DNA of 64,000 bases from Diacronema lutheri (taxonomy: Eukaryota; Haptophyta; Pavlovophyceae; Pavlovales; Pavlovaceae). The stretch covers positions 124,001 through 188,000 of the forward strand of contig JAGTXO010000015.1 in the NCBI GenBank assembly GCA_019448385.1, given 5' to 3'. Shown here piece by piece: positions 31,180-40,885 of this stretch (position 1 is the first letter of the stretch; the number at the start of each line of letters is the position of its first letter). The notes beneath the pieces are model-generated. The model did no database searches. It saw only the letters and a program-made list of their open reading frames with translations, and was not told the origin of the DNA. The position numbers were made by a program, and so were the translations under genes.

Positions 31180-33102
31180 ATGGCGACGCCCCGCCTGCGA
31201 GCGAAAAATGGGCAGACGCAGTGCTACTACGAGTCGCTCGGCGTGGAGCGCACGGCGAGCGACGACGAGCTCAAGCAGGCATATCGCAAGCTCGCGCTGC
31301 AGTGGCATCCTGACAAGAACCAGGACAACATTGACGAGGCGACCGAGGTCTTCAAGGTGATCCAGAACGCCTACTCGGTCCTTTCCGACCCGAACGAGCG
31401 CTCGTGGTACGACCGGCACCGCGAGCAGATCCTGCGCGGCGCCGGGCCCGGCGACGCCGATTCGGACGACGATGACATTGACCTTTTCCCCTTCTTCTCC
31501 GCCTCGGCGTACAAGGGCTGGGGCGACGATGAGGACGGCTTCTACGCCGTGTACGCCGACGTGTTTGCCGACATCGACGCGCTTGAGCGCGAGCAGGGCG
31601 AGGACGACGAGGACGCGCCGGCGCGCGGCGCGCGCTCGCGCAACAGCGCGGCGCGCGAGCCCGCGCCCGGCTTCGGCGCGTCCAACAGCCCGTGGGCCAA
31701 CGTGCGCGACTTTTACAATCACTGGACCGGCTTCTTCACGCGACGGCCGCTGTACGCGCACGACAAGTGGGATCTGCGCGAGGCGTCGAACCGGTTCGTG
31801 CGGCGCGCGATGGAGAAGGAGAACATGAAGGAGCGCACCGGTGCGCGCCGCGAGTACTCCGCGCAGGTCCGCGAGCTCGTCGAATTTGTGCGCAAGCGCG
31901 ACAAGCGCGTCGCGGCGCATAACGAGAAGGTTGACGCTGAGACGCGCGAGCGCGAGGCGGCGCTGCGCGCGCGGCGCGAGGAGGAGCAGCGCGCGTACGA
32001 CGCGGAGCGCAGCCGCCTTGCCGCCGAGCTCGCCGCTGAGGACGACGAGGAGCTGCTGCTCCAGCTGCAGGCGGCCGCTGCGGACCTTGGGCTCGCAAAT
32101 GGTGGCAAGAAGGGGCGACGTGGCAAAAAGGGCGGCGCGAGCGCACACGATGGCGGCGGAGGGAGCGGCGGTGGCGGTGGCGGCGACGGTGGCGGTGGCG
32201 GCGCGCCGCAGGGCGACGCGAGCGCTGACGCCGACGCCGACGCCGACGCGCAGATTCTCTACTGCCCCGCATGCAATAAGGATTTTCGCTCGCGCGCACA
32301 ATGGCAGAATCACGAGCGGTCGAAGCGGCACATTGAGAAAGCCGCCGAGCTGCGCGAGCTGCTGCGCGAGGAGGACGAAGGCGAGGAGAGCGACGAGGAC
32401 ATTGACGAGGACGACGGTGAGGACGGCAGCGAGGCCGCAGCCGAGGCCCAGCGGGCGGAGGGTACGGCGAGCGCTGCCGGCTCAATGGGCGATACATACG
32501 GTGGCGGCGAGGACGAAGACGGCGTCGAATCTGACGACGGTGCGAGCGCGCTTGCGACGAGCGCACGGCGCAAGCCCACGAGGCGCGCGCCGCGCGCACG
32601 CGAGGCCGGCGGCGGCGACGACGGCGACGACGACGACGACGTCGACGTCGATGCGGCGCAATTATTTGCGCACGTGAGCATGCGCGGCTCCAGGCGCGCC
32701 GGGCCGCTCGCAGGCCTGCCTGCGGATCCCGCGCCGCGCGCGCCGTCGACGAACGATGCCGATGCTACCGCCGCCGATCGTGCGCCATCTGCGGCCGAGT
32801 CCAGCGCGGCACCGGCAAACGGCAGGGCGAAGCCCCGCCGCCGCGCCAAGCGCGCCGAGGGTGGGCCGCCCGCTGGCCCGGCCCCACCGCCGCCGGCGCC
32901 AAGCGCGCGGCCCGAGAGCCCGGTGGGCGGCGGCGCACGGGGCTCGCGCCGACAGCGCAGGGGTAAGGCAGCGCCGGACGGCGCCGAGAAGGACTTTGAG
33001 TGCAAGAGTTGCGGGCAGCAGTTCTCGACGCGCAACCGGCTCTTCCAGCACATCAAGACTGACTGCCACCCTGCGCAGCTCGCCGCGCTGCGCAAGCAGT
33101 AA
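31180..33102 (+). CDS. DNAJC21/JJJ1-like J-protein with two zinc fingers
   Basis: This 640-residue protein is intronless. The J domain at residues about 13-85 includes [20 protein letters not shown] and the WHPDKNQ box with intact HPD. The middle part is charged and coiled ([20 protein letters not shown]). A U1-type finger [20 protein letters not shown] sits near residue 365, long acidic blocks follow, and a second C2H2 finger [20 protein letters not shown] lies at the C-terminus. This order is that of yeast JJJ1 and human DNAJC21, cytosolic Hsp70 partners that release shuttling factors from pre-60S ribosomes. An upstream in-frame extension to 31060 exists, but [14 protein letters not shown] is the better start. 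The stop is 11 bases from the end of the convergent RWP-RK 2 gene. Confidence 0.9.
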   Translation: MATPRLRAKNGQTQCYYESLGVERTASDDELKQAYRKLALQWHPDKNQDNIDEATEVFKVIQNAYSVLSDPNERSWYDRHREQILRGAGPGDADSDDDDIDLFPFFSASAYKGWGDDEDGFYAVYADVFADIDALEREQGEDDEDAPARGARSRNSAAREPAPGFGASNSPWANVRDFYNHWTGFFTRRPLYAHDKWDLREASNRFVRRAMEKENMKERTGARREYSAQVRELVEFVRKRDKRVAAHNEKVDAETREREAALRARREEEQRAYDAERSRLAAELAAEDDEELLLQLQAAAADLGLANGGKKGRRGKKGGASAHDGGGGSGGGGGGDGGGGGAPQGDASADADADADAQILYCPACNKDFRSRAQWQNHERSKRHIEKAAELRELLREEDEGEESDEDIDEDDGEDGSEAAAEAQRAEGTASAAGSMGDTYGGGEDEDGVESDDGASALATSARRKPTRRAPRAREAGGGDDGDDDDDVDVDAAQLFAHVSMRGSRRAGPLAGLPADPAPRAPSTNDADATAADRAPSAAESSAAPANGRAKPRRRAKRAEGGPPAGPAPPPPAPSARPESPVGGGARGSRRQRRGKAAPDGAEKDFECKSCGQQFSTRNRLFQHIKTDCHPAQLAALRKQ

Positions 33103-33113
33103 AGGCTCGTGAG

Positions 33114-34448
33114 TCATGACATGTCGTTGCACTGCGGCACGGCCCATGGCTGTGAGTGACTTTGGGGCAAGCTGTGCGCGCCAAAGGCCAACGCCACCCA
33201 CGCGGCGCTGCCGAATGGCGCCACGGACCCACCGGCCTCCGTGCGCGTCGCGCTCAGCGTCGGCGCGAGCGCGTCGTGCGCCGCGGAGTGCAGCGCGGGC
33301 GCGGGCTGGGCGTGCGGCGGTTGCCAGCAGGCGGCCGCCGCCTTGGTGGCGGCCTCGGTCGAGCTCGGCTGCGGCAGCTCGCCGAGGTCAACGTCTGCGC
33401 CGCCAAGGACGAGGATGTCGTCGTCGAGTCGCACGGACGCCATCAAGTTGGGAGCGCCGCCGTCTCTGCGCGCCGACGCGTGCGCGCCGCACGAGGGCCA
33501 AAATGCCGCCGAGACCGCTGCTGCTGCTGCTCGCCGGCCGTCGTCGCCCTGTGCGTACTGCGCGTCGTACGCGGACTCGCGCTCGCGGTGAATTGGCTCC
33601 TTGCGCATCCGCGCCTGTAGCTTGCGGTACGGCCATCGCGAGACGCCGTTCTCGCGGCACACGCGCTTGACGAGCGTGACAGAGACGTTGAGCTGCTCGG
33701 CAGCCAGCGTGAGCGGCAGGTGGAAATTTCGCGAAACGTCGGCGAAGGAGAACACTTTGCCCTTGCGCACCCGCCGCGTCTTCCCGCGCTCGCCCAACGA
33801 GCCGTCGCTCGAGCCGTCGCCCGTCGTCGCCGCCGTCGGCGTCGTCGGCTGCTGCGCGTCAGACGGCGCCTCGGCGTGCGCCGCCGGCGACCGTGCGGCG
33901 GTGACGGCGGCGGCGGTGACGCCGTCATCGATCGGCGAGATGGCGAGGCCACCGTATCGCTCCAAGTCCGCTGCGAAGCTGTTCCAGCCGCGCAGGTGCG
34001 CCCCCTCGAGCGTCTGGTCGACCATCGAGCCGAACGTCGAGCTGCGCTCCGACAGGTCGAGCGGATCCGAATCGATTGAGTCGACAAAGTCGACGAGCGA
34101 GGCGAGGTAGTGCTCGAGCAGCTGGCTCTGCTGCACATCTGCTGCCGCAAGCTCCGCATCCATGCCCGCCGCTGCCGTCATTGCCTCCGCGGCTGCGGCG
34201 TGGCACGACGCCGCGGGGGGCGGGTCTTTGCGCGCGATGCGTTCGCGCTTCATGCGCGACTGCAGCTTCCTAAAGGGCCAGCGCGAGACGCCGTTCTCGC
34301 GGCAAATGTGCTTGACGAGCGTCACCGACACGTTGAGCCGGTCTGCCGCCTGCGTGAGCGGCAGATGGAAGTGGCGCGAGACGTCGGCGAAGGAAAGCTC
34401 CTTCATGGCGCCCTTGCTCTCGCCTCCCCTTCGTGTGACGCGAGTCAA
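33114..34448 (-). CDS. RWP-RK transcription factor 2 with two RWP-RK domains
   Basis: This 444-residue protein is intronless. Domain 1 at residues about 14-72: ELSFADVSRHFHLPLTQAAD, LNVSVTLVKHICRENGVSRW, PFRKLQSRMKRE. Then come LASLVDFVDSIDSDPLDLSE and TFGSMVDQTLEGAH, which match a segment of RWP-RK 1. Domain 2 (from about residue 235): VFSFADVSRNFHLPLTLAAE, LNVSVTLVKRVCRENGVSRW, PYRKLQARMRKE. Two DNA-binding domains in one RWP-RK protein are unusual in my knowledge of the family. The C-terminal half is organised like the end of RWP-RK 1, suggesting duplication and fusion. No GAF-like or PB1 domain. The start could be MTRVTRRGG or the later MKELSFADV. It is tail to tail with the DNAJC21-like gene. 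Confidence 0.88.
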   Translation of the reverse strand: MTRVTRRGGESKGAMKELSFADVSRHFHLPLTQAADRLNVSVTLVKHICRENGVSRWPFRKLQSRMKRERIARKDPPPAASCHAAAAEAMTAAAGMDAELAAADVQQSQLLEHYLASLVDFVDSIDSDPLDLSERSSTFGSMVDQTLEGAHLRGWNSFAADLERYGGLAISPIDDGVTAAAVTAARSPAAHAEAPSDAQQPTTPTAATTGDGSSDGSLGERGKTRRVRKGKVFSFADVSRNFHLPLTLAAEQLNVSVTLVKRVCRENGVSRWPYRKLQARMRKEPIHRERESAYDAQYAQGDDGRRAAAAAVSAAFWPSCGAHASARRDGGAPNLMASVRLDDDILVLGGADVDLGELPQPSSTEAATKAAAACWQPPHAQPAPALHSAAHDALAPTLSATRTEAGGSVAPFGSAAWVALAFGAHSLPQSHSQPWAVPQCNDMS

Positions 34449-34764
34449 TGTATTTCTTATAGAGTATGGGGTTAAAAGGTGCTATTAAGGTGCTTTTTAA
34501 AATCGCATTGACCGCGACTTTTAATTGGGCCCAATGGACGTGGACGAGGATTACGACGCTCACGGGCGGGTGAGCAGGGGGGGCGTGCACGGGGCTGAGG
34601 CTTTTTGTTGCCGGATTCCACTTGATACCCCGCGTGCGCCGTTAAGCTCGGCGGGCAAGCGTGCGCTTCCAGCGAAGGGCTCCCTCAGGGCTGCCTTCAG
34701 GCCGCGGCACTCGCTGTTGCACTCTTCAGGGACGTCACTGAGAGTGTCTCGACTCTCGAGTTCC

Positions 34765-34805
<41 letters not shown>

Positions 34806-35105
34806 CGAAATGCGAGCCACACCGCTCGGCGCTCGCGGCTTGGCCTCGCGGCTCCTGCGGCCCACGGCCGTGAGCATCAGCATGAAGGGCGGGCGTGTCA
34901 AGGATGGGGGCCGTGGCCCGTGGCCCCGGCTGGCGCACTGCCACCTGTGAGACGGCAGCGCCGCGTCGCATGCCCCGCCCGTTGCACCGACGGGACGAAC
35001 CGCGACAGCGGCGGCGCGGCAGGAAGGTTGCGCACAAGCGGGTCAACTGCTTCTCCCCACGGCCTACGCGCGGCAGCGGTTCGGCGCGTCGTGACGGCGC
35101 GCAGC
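34449..35105. other. Intergenic region with 39-G run
   Basis: It contains an AT-richer patch at 34440-34540 (promoter side of RWP-RK 2) and an uninterrupted run of 39 G at 34767-34805. I see no gene; frames on both strands are Arg/Pro-rich. Confidence 0.5.
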
Positions 35106-38100
35106 TCACTCGACGTCGCCCCTGCCCGCCGCGTGCTGCTCGGCGGGCGTAACGGCTGCCGGCCCGCCGCTGGCGCGAGCGGTTGCATCGTGGCCTGAGC
35201 CTTCGCCGCGCCCGCTCTCGCACGCCGCGCGGCCCGCACCAGCTGCGCTCGGCGCGCCGCTCGCCACTCGCGCCGGCACTGTCGCGCCACCAAAGCCGCC
35301 AAAGTCGTCGTCGTCGTCGTCGGCGTCAGCAGCAGCCGCCGCTGCGCACGCGCCCGCAGCACCCACACCAGCCGCGCCCGTCGGCTCGTCGTCGTCGTCA
35401 AAGTCGTCGTCGTCGAAGGAGAAGGCGGACTTCTTCGCCGGCGACGGCGACGGCGAGAACGAGGGCGACGGTCCGGGCGAGGGCGATGGTCCGGGCGAGG
35501 GCGATGGTCCGGGCGAGGGGGACGATCCGGGCGACGGCGCCTGTGGGCTCGGCTCAGCCGCCAATCCGATCGGCGAATGCCCGGGCGGCGACGACCCGGG
35601 CGGCGACGAGGCTGACGAAACCGACGGCGTCGGAGACTGCGGCGGCGCCGCGGCGTCGCCCTCGCGGGTCTGCTCCGGCTTGAGCGGCGTAGCGCGTGCC
35701 GCGCCGCCATCGTCCGAGCCGAAATCCGCTGCAAAGCCGCAGCCGTCGTCGCCTCCAAAGCCAGCGCCCTGCGCACCCACGCTCGCCGACGTTCCGGCGT
35801 CCGGTGCGTCCGCGCCGGACTCCGCGTCGTCCCCGCCGGACTCCGCCTCGAAGCCGCCGTCGTCGCCCGTCGCGTCCAGCGCGTCCGGTGGCCGCGTCGG
35901 CGTGCCGCCTCCGCTCGCCGCCGGCTCGCCGCCATCGTTGTCGAACCCGCTACCCTGCTGCCTCGCCTCAGCTGCCAATTCGCCAAAGTCTGCTGCGAAG
36001 GCGTTGCCGTGCTCGCCGCCGCTTGCGCCCTCCGCGCCGCCAAATCCGCCGAAGACGTCGTCAAACGAGGACGATGAGCCGCCGCCACGCTCGGTCGATT
36101 CGCGCCCAAAGGCGCCGCCGCCGCCGCCTCCGCCTCCGCCTCCGCCACTGCCGCCGCCGCGGCGCGCGATGCCGCCCTCGTCCGCGGCGCCATAGCCCGA
36201 GCCGTTGAGTTTGCCTGCAGCGTCCGCGCCGCGCGCGCGACACGACGCGCTGTCGCTCTCGCCCTCATCCGAGCCCGCGCCCCCCTCGTCGCCGTTGTCG
36301 TCGTCGCCGCCCTCGTCGCCACCTCCGTCGCCGCCCTCGTCGCCGCGGAAAAAGTCGCGTTGCGTCGAGCCAAAGTCGGCCGCGCCACCCGCGCGCGCGC
36401 TGCCCGCCTCTGCCGAGTCGCCGTCCTGGTCGTTTTCAAAATCAGCGTCCCACTCGCCGACCGCGCGCGCCGCACGGTCGTCCTGCCGCGAGCAGCGGGC
36501 GACGCGACGCGCGCGCGCGCGCGCGTCGGAGGAGCGCAAAGGCGCGGGTGGGTGGGTGGGCGCGCGCGCGCCCACCTGCTCGCGCGAGATGGCCGAGAGG
36601 CCGCCGTCGAGCTCGTGCAAGAAGCTCTTCTGCTCCATGTACTGCCCGAAGCGCGCCTCCATTTCGCCGTTGTCCGTCGTCGACGTGGACGGGCCCCCGG
36701 CCAATCCAACGTCGCCGTCGTCGTCGTCGTCGTCGTCCACCGCGCTGAAGGCGGAGCGCGCGCTCGCGGCCTGGTGCTTCGCAAGCGCCAGCGCCATCGC
36801 GTCCAAATCAAGCTCCTTCGATTGGAACATTTCGTCATCAGAGTCCTCGTGGTCGGAGTTTCGCATCGGCGCCTGCGCACAGCGAATGAGAGAGCGCCGG
36901 TGGCAACGGCAAAGCGCCGGTGGCAACGGCAAAGCGCCGGTGGCAACGGCAAAGCGCCGGTGGCAACGGCAAAGCGCCGGTGACAACGGCAAAGCGCCGG
37001 TGGCAACGGCAAAGCGCGCGCGGCGGCGGCGGCGAGCGCGCGCGGCGGCGGCGGCGGCGAGCGCGCGCGGCGGCGGCGGCGAGGCGCGGCGGTGCGCGCA
37101 CGCGCGCGCAGGGGAAAGCGCGCGCGTGTGAGGGCACCCAAACAGGCGGCCGCGAGGCCGCGCGGGAGCGAGCGGCGGGCGGCTGCTTGGCGCGGCCACG
37201 GGCGCAACACGAGCGGTCGGCGCGGCGGCGCACCTGGCCGCCGAGCGTCTTGCGCTCGTTCGCGTTCGCTGCCGCAAGCGGCCCATCGACAAACGCGCGC
37301 CAGATGGCCTCGTCATCAGCGAGCGCCGCGTGCACGGCGGCCGAGCTCTCCTCCTTCCCGACGAGCGCGTTACCGATCACCGTCACATGGCCCATCCACG
37401 CCGCGCGCGCGCACGCGGCGGGGCCGGGGTTGAAGCCGTCGAGCGCGGCGGCGCCCGTGTCCACGCACCTGGACGGATCGGCGAGGCTGCTTAAGCGGCG
37501 CGCGAGCTGCGCGTCGCGCACGAGCGCAAGCGCGAGGTCGTCCGGCGCGTCGGCGCCGAGCGCACACTGCGCGAGCGATGTGACGTGCGTGTGAAGCACA
37601 TTGTTATTCGCGTAACGCTCGAAGGCGTCGAGCGCGATTTCAAACAGGCGGCATTGCACGAGCGCCGTGCGCGTCTCCGAGTCCGCCCGCGGCAGCAGCA
37701 TTGCGAGGAAACTGTACAAGGCGAGCCGCGCGGAGCCCACCGGCAAAAGCAACAGGCTGTCCGCAAACCCGCCATCGTGTAAAAATGGCGAGAGGTGCGG
37801 CGCGAGCACCTGCGCGGCGGCGAGAGCGCGAGCGCGCGCGGATGCCGCCATCGCGTGAGCGATGGTGCGGTCCGGCGCGCGCCGGACCGCGCCGCGTTCG
37901 AGCCGCGCGCGCGCGCGACGCGCGTCGCGCGACGCGCGCGCCCGGCAGCGCGGCGCAGGGCGGCGCAGTGCGACGCGCACCGGCTCGTGGTTCAGCTGCG
38001 CGACAAAGCCCTCCACGCGCTCCCCAAGCACAGCGAGCAGCGGCTGCAGCGCGGCGTCGTGCTTCGCCGCCTCGTCGTGCTTCGCCGCCTCGTCGCGCGC

Positions 38101-39250
38101 GCGCGCCGCATCGCCGCCATCGTCGTCGCCGCTGCGCATGCTGCCGGCCGCGCCCGCGTCGTCGGCCGCGCCCGCGCCCTCCGCCGCCTTGGCAGCGTGC
38201 GCGCGCAGCAGCTCGGTAAGCATCAAGATGGCGCACGTGCGAGCGGTCTGGTCGGGCGCGTCGAGCGCGGCCTCGACCATCTTGTCGACGAGCGGCGCGT
38301 GAGCGACCATTACGCCCCAGCCGTAATGACCGATGAGGCCGGAGAAGAATGTGCCGGCGAGCGCGTGCACCTCGCCGCTGCTCGACGCCGTGACGGCGTC
38401 GAGCAGCGTGCACGCAAACGTGGCGGGGTCGAGCCAGTGGTCGGCCGTGTCATCGGCGTCGGCGGCGTCCTCCGTCGGTCGCTTCTGCGCCTCGCGCGCG
38501 TGCATTGCGCCAAGCATCATCGTCGGCGGCGGCGGCGGCGCCATGACTGTGTCAAGGGGGGTTGTGAGCGTGCCAAGGAGCGTTGCAATCGACTGCATGT
38601 CGAGGTGCGAGAGCAGCGCCTTGAGGTAGCCGAGGCGGCCGCCGGTGGCGAGCGCGTCGAGCGCGTCGAGGAACTCGGTCGGATTCCGCTTGAAGAGCGT
38701 CGAGATCACCTTGCTGTAGTACCCGGTGAGGACAGGGTTGAGCGCGCCGACCGCCTCGACGAACACAAACAGCCGGCGCAGCTGCGGCCTGCACGGTGGC
38801 GCATTGATCGCTTCGTGAATCGCCGCAATGTCGCAGCTGAGCAGCTCGCACGCGACGTACGGGAACCTGCGCGGCCGTGCGCGCCGCGCGCACGTCAGCC
38901 GTCGCGCATGCAGCTCGCCGCGCGCGACCTCGCGCGCGCACAAGCGCGCGCCGCGAACGCGGCAGGCTGCGTCGCGAACCGGCGGTGCGACAAGCGGTGG
39001 GCAGGGCGACGCACGTGTAGCATCGCTGGTTCGTGTCCTCCTCCGTAGGTTCGACCATGATGTACGTAAAGAGCTGCGCAATCACGTCGGGCGTGCTCAT
39101 GTGGGCGATCAGCCGCGTGTTTTGAGCCTTGCACTCCTGCAGGAGCTCGTCGTCGGCGAGGAGCTCGCCGAGCTCGAATTCGTCCTTGTCGAGGATTGCG
39201 TCGATCGTCGACGTCATCGCACCCCCGCCATGGTACGACCAGAACGCCAT
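35106..39250 (-). CDS. SAPS/PP6 regulatory-subunit family protein
   Basis: Five exons on the minus strand (39250-39015, 38866-37981, 37809-37234, 36872-36576, 36482-35106) give 1123 residues. The N-terminal SAPS domain is clear: STIDAILDKDEFELGELLAD, LIAHMSTPDVIAQLFTYIMV, EPTEEDTNQRCYT joined to FPYVACELLSCD, then SGLIGHYGWGVMVAHAPLVD. Family members (yeast SAP proteins, human PPP6R1-3) bind the PP6/Sit4 catalytic subunit and direct it. The C-terminal 450 residues are acidic, Ser/Pro- and Gly-rich with DDFGGFGG and SPSPGPSPSPGPS repeats, so likely disordered. Acidic runs of Asp occur in exons 4 and 5. Intron 3 (37233-36873) carries a 20-bp minisatellite. MAFWSYHGG is the chosen start; a Met four codons earlier is possible. 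It is head to head with the EF-hand gene. Confidence 0.9.
36889..37016 (+). repeat. 20-bp minisatellite inside a SAPS gene intron
   Basis: About six tandem units of CGGTGGCAACGGCAAAGCGC (one unit has GGTGAC in place of GGTGGC), followed by GCGGCGGCGG-rich sequence. It lies wholly inside an intron and is a candidate for length variation. Confidence 0.9.
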
Positions 39251-39353
39251 CGCGGCGGCCACCGCGACCGCCCCTCGATCTGCAGACGAGAGCTTCTTCC
39301 CCTGCTGCGGCCCGCGATGCCGGAAAATCGCCTTTCAAAAGCATCCGGCCAGC
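39251..39353. promoter_or_regulatory. Short shared upstream region of two divergent genes
   Basis: The starts of the SAPS gene (minus, 39250) and the EF-hand gene (plus, 39354) are about 100 bases apart, so both promoters and 5' leaders must overlap here. No TATA box was seen; the region contains CTGCAGACGAGAGC and a TTTCAAAAGC patch. Confidence 0.4.
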
Positions 39354-40784
39354 ATGGCGGCGCGCCGAGCGGCGCGCGCGTGTCGATCATCATCGTGGTC
39401 CTTCGCGCTCGTCGCGTGCTGCGAGCTGGCGACGTGCTGGCGCGCGCCGGCGGCGAACGCACGGCATGCACGTCCGGCGCCGCTCCGCCCCGTCGCGCTC
39501 GCGCTCGCCCGAGCTGCGCCGTTGTGCACCGCGAAGGTGTCGGACAAGGCGGCGCGCTTCGAGGCGATGCTCGAGCGCTGCAGGCAGTACACGTCCTTCG
39601 AGCTGTCGGCGCTGCGCGACCAGCCGCGCATGCAACGGCTGCTCACCGGGGTGATCGCTGGCGCGCGCGACCGCGACGTGATTCGCGCCTTCACCGTGCT
39701 GTACGAGGACTTTTTGCCCCTCCGTACGCGCCGAACCGCGCGCCCACGCGCGCGCCCGCGCGCGCGCGCTGGCGCGTTTACGCGCGTATGCCATCCGTCG
39801 GCATTGGCGACTGTGCGCTCGCTCTCCTCGATTCGCCGCCCCAGGGCTCGGCGGCGACCTGATCTTCAACCTGCTTGACGATCGGCTGCGAGCGGCAGTT
39901 GCTGCTCGCGCGGCGGCGATCGCCCGCGGCGAGCACGACGGCGAGGAGGCGTGCGTGGTCGAGCCCGCGAGCGCCACGTGCGCCGAGGAGGTGCAGCTGT
40001 CCGCCGCGAAGGCTCTCTTTGACGTGGTTGATTCGGACGGCAGCGGAGAGCTCTCACGCGACGAGGTGCACGGCAGCCGTCTCGCGTGCGGGCGCGAGCG
40101 GGGAGCTCCCCATCGCGCTTGCGTCTACGCCGCCGCGCGCATGCGCTCTCATACCTTTTCGGCGCGGACGCCGCTCGCGCCTCGCCGCGTCGCCTCGCCG
40201 CCTTGCCGCTTTGCACCCGGTCGCCCGTCGCCGGTTGGCGCGCGCAGGTGATCGGCTCGGGATTCCATTCGCTCTTGCGCCACTATTACGGCATCGGCGA
40301 AATTGACGAGCTCTTCGCCGCGTCAGACGGGTCGGACGGTGGCGCGGCGGGCGCGAACGCCGCGCCGGGCGCGCGTATGCAGCGCGAGCTTAGCTTTGAG
40401 CAATTCGTGCGCGCCGCGCGCGCCATCGGCGCGCTTTCGGATGCGGAGACCCTGCGGCTTGAGCTGTTACGCAACCGTGACGTGCGTGACGCGGACGCGG
40501 CGGGGCGTAGGCATCGGCACTCGGAGCGCTTCGACGCGATGCTTGCCACGTTCGCCGACTGGACGGTCGGCGGCGAGGAGGGGCGACTTCTCGCGGAGGT
40601 TGGCAACGAGCGGCTCCGAGCGGTGCTCGGCGGCTGCTTTGCGGGCGCGCGGAACCGGCAGGTCGTCTCGGCGCTCAAGATTTTGTACGAGGACCACGCG
40701 CCACTGCGGATGGGCGGCGACCTCATCTTTGGGCTCATGACGCGCGTCGTGCACGGCGCGCAGCGCGCGCGCAAAGCGGCGTGA
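39354..40784 (+). CDS. EF-hand protein with a duplicated unknown domain
   Basis: Exons 39354-39723, 39845-40065 and 40248-40784 give 375 residues. The N-terminus (MAARRAARACRSSSWSFALV, then an Arg/Ala stretch) looks like a signal plus transit peptide, suggesting a plastid or secreted protein. A domain ending AFTVLYEDFLPLRLGGDLIF (across the first junction) recurs at the C-terminus as ALKILYEDHAPLRMGGDLIF; the preceding RFEAMLERC and RFDAMLATF segments also match. Between them is one EF-hand loop, DVVDSDGSGELSRDEV, with Asp/Asp/Ser/Glu at calcium-binding positions, and a weaker partner near FHSLLRHYYG. I know no name for the repeated domain. Function unknown; calcium-regulated oligomerisation is only a guess. 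Confidence 0.75.
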
Positions 40785-40885
40785 GCCGTCGCGCGCCGCA
40801 AACCGTCGCGCCTGCGTGACTCTGTCGACGGACTTCAGTGTAGGGCCGCGAAAGCCACTCGTTACGCCCTTTAGGGTTGCGCCCG

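Noticed and set aside
37861-37960. GC palindromic words (GCGCGCGACGCGCGTCGCGC) as a structured RNA
   Set aside because: They lie inside intron 2 of the SAPS gene and are typical of the (GC)n-rich introns of this genome.
38828-39862. Plus-strand open frame over the SAPS gene 5' end
   Set aside because: It is antisense to well-supported SAPS exons; the real plus-strand gene is the EF-hand gene in another frame, starting at 39354.
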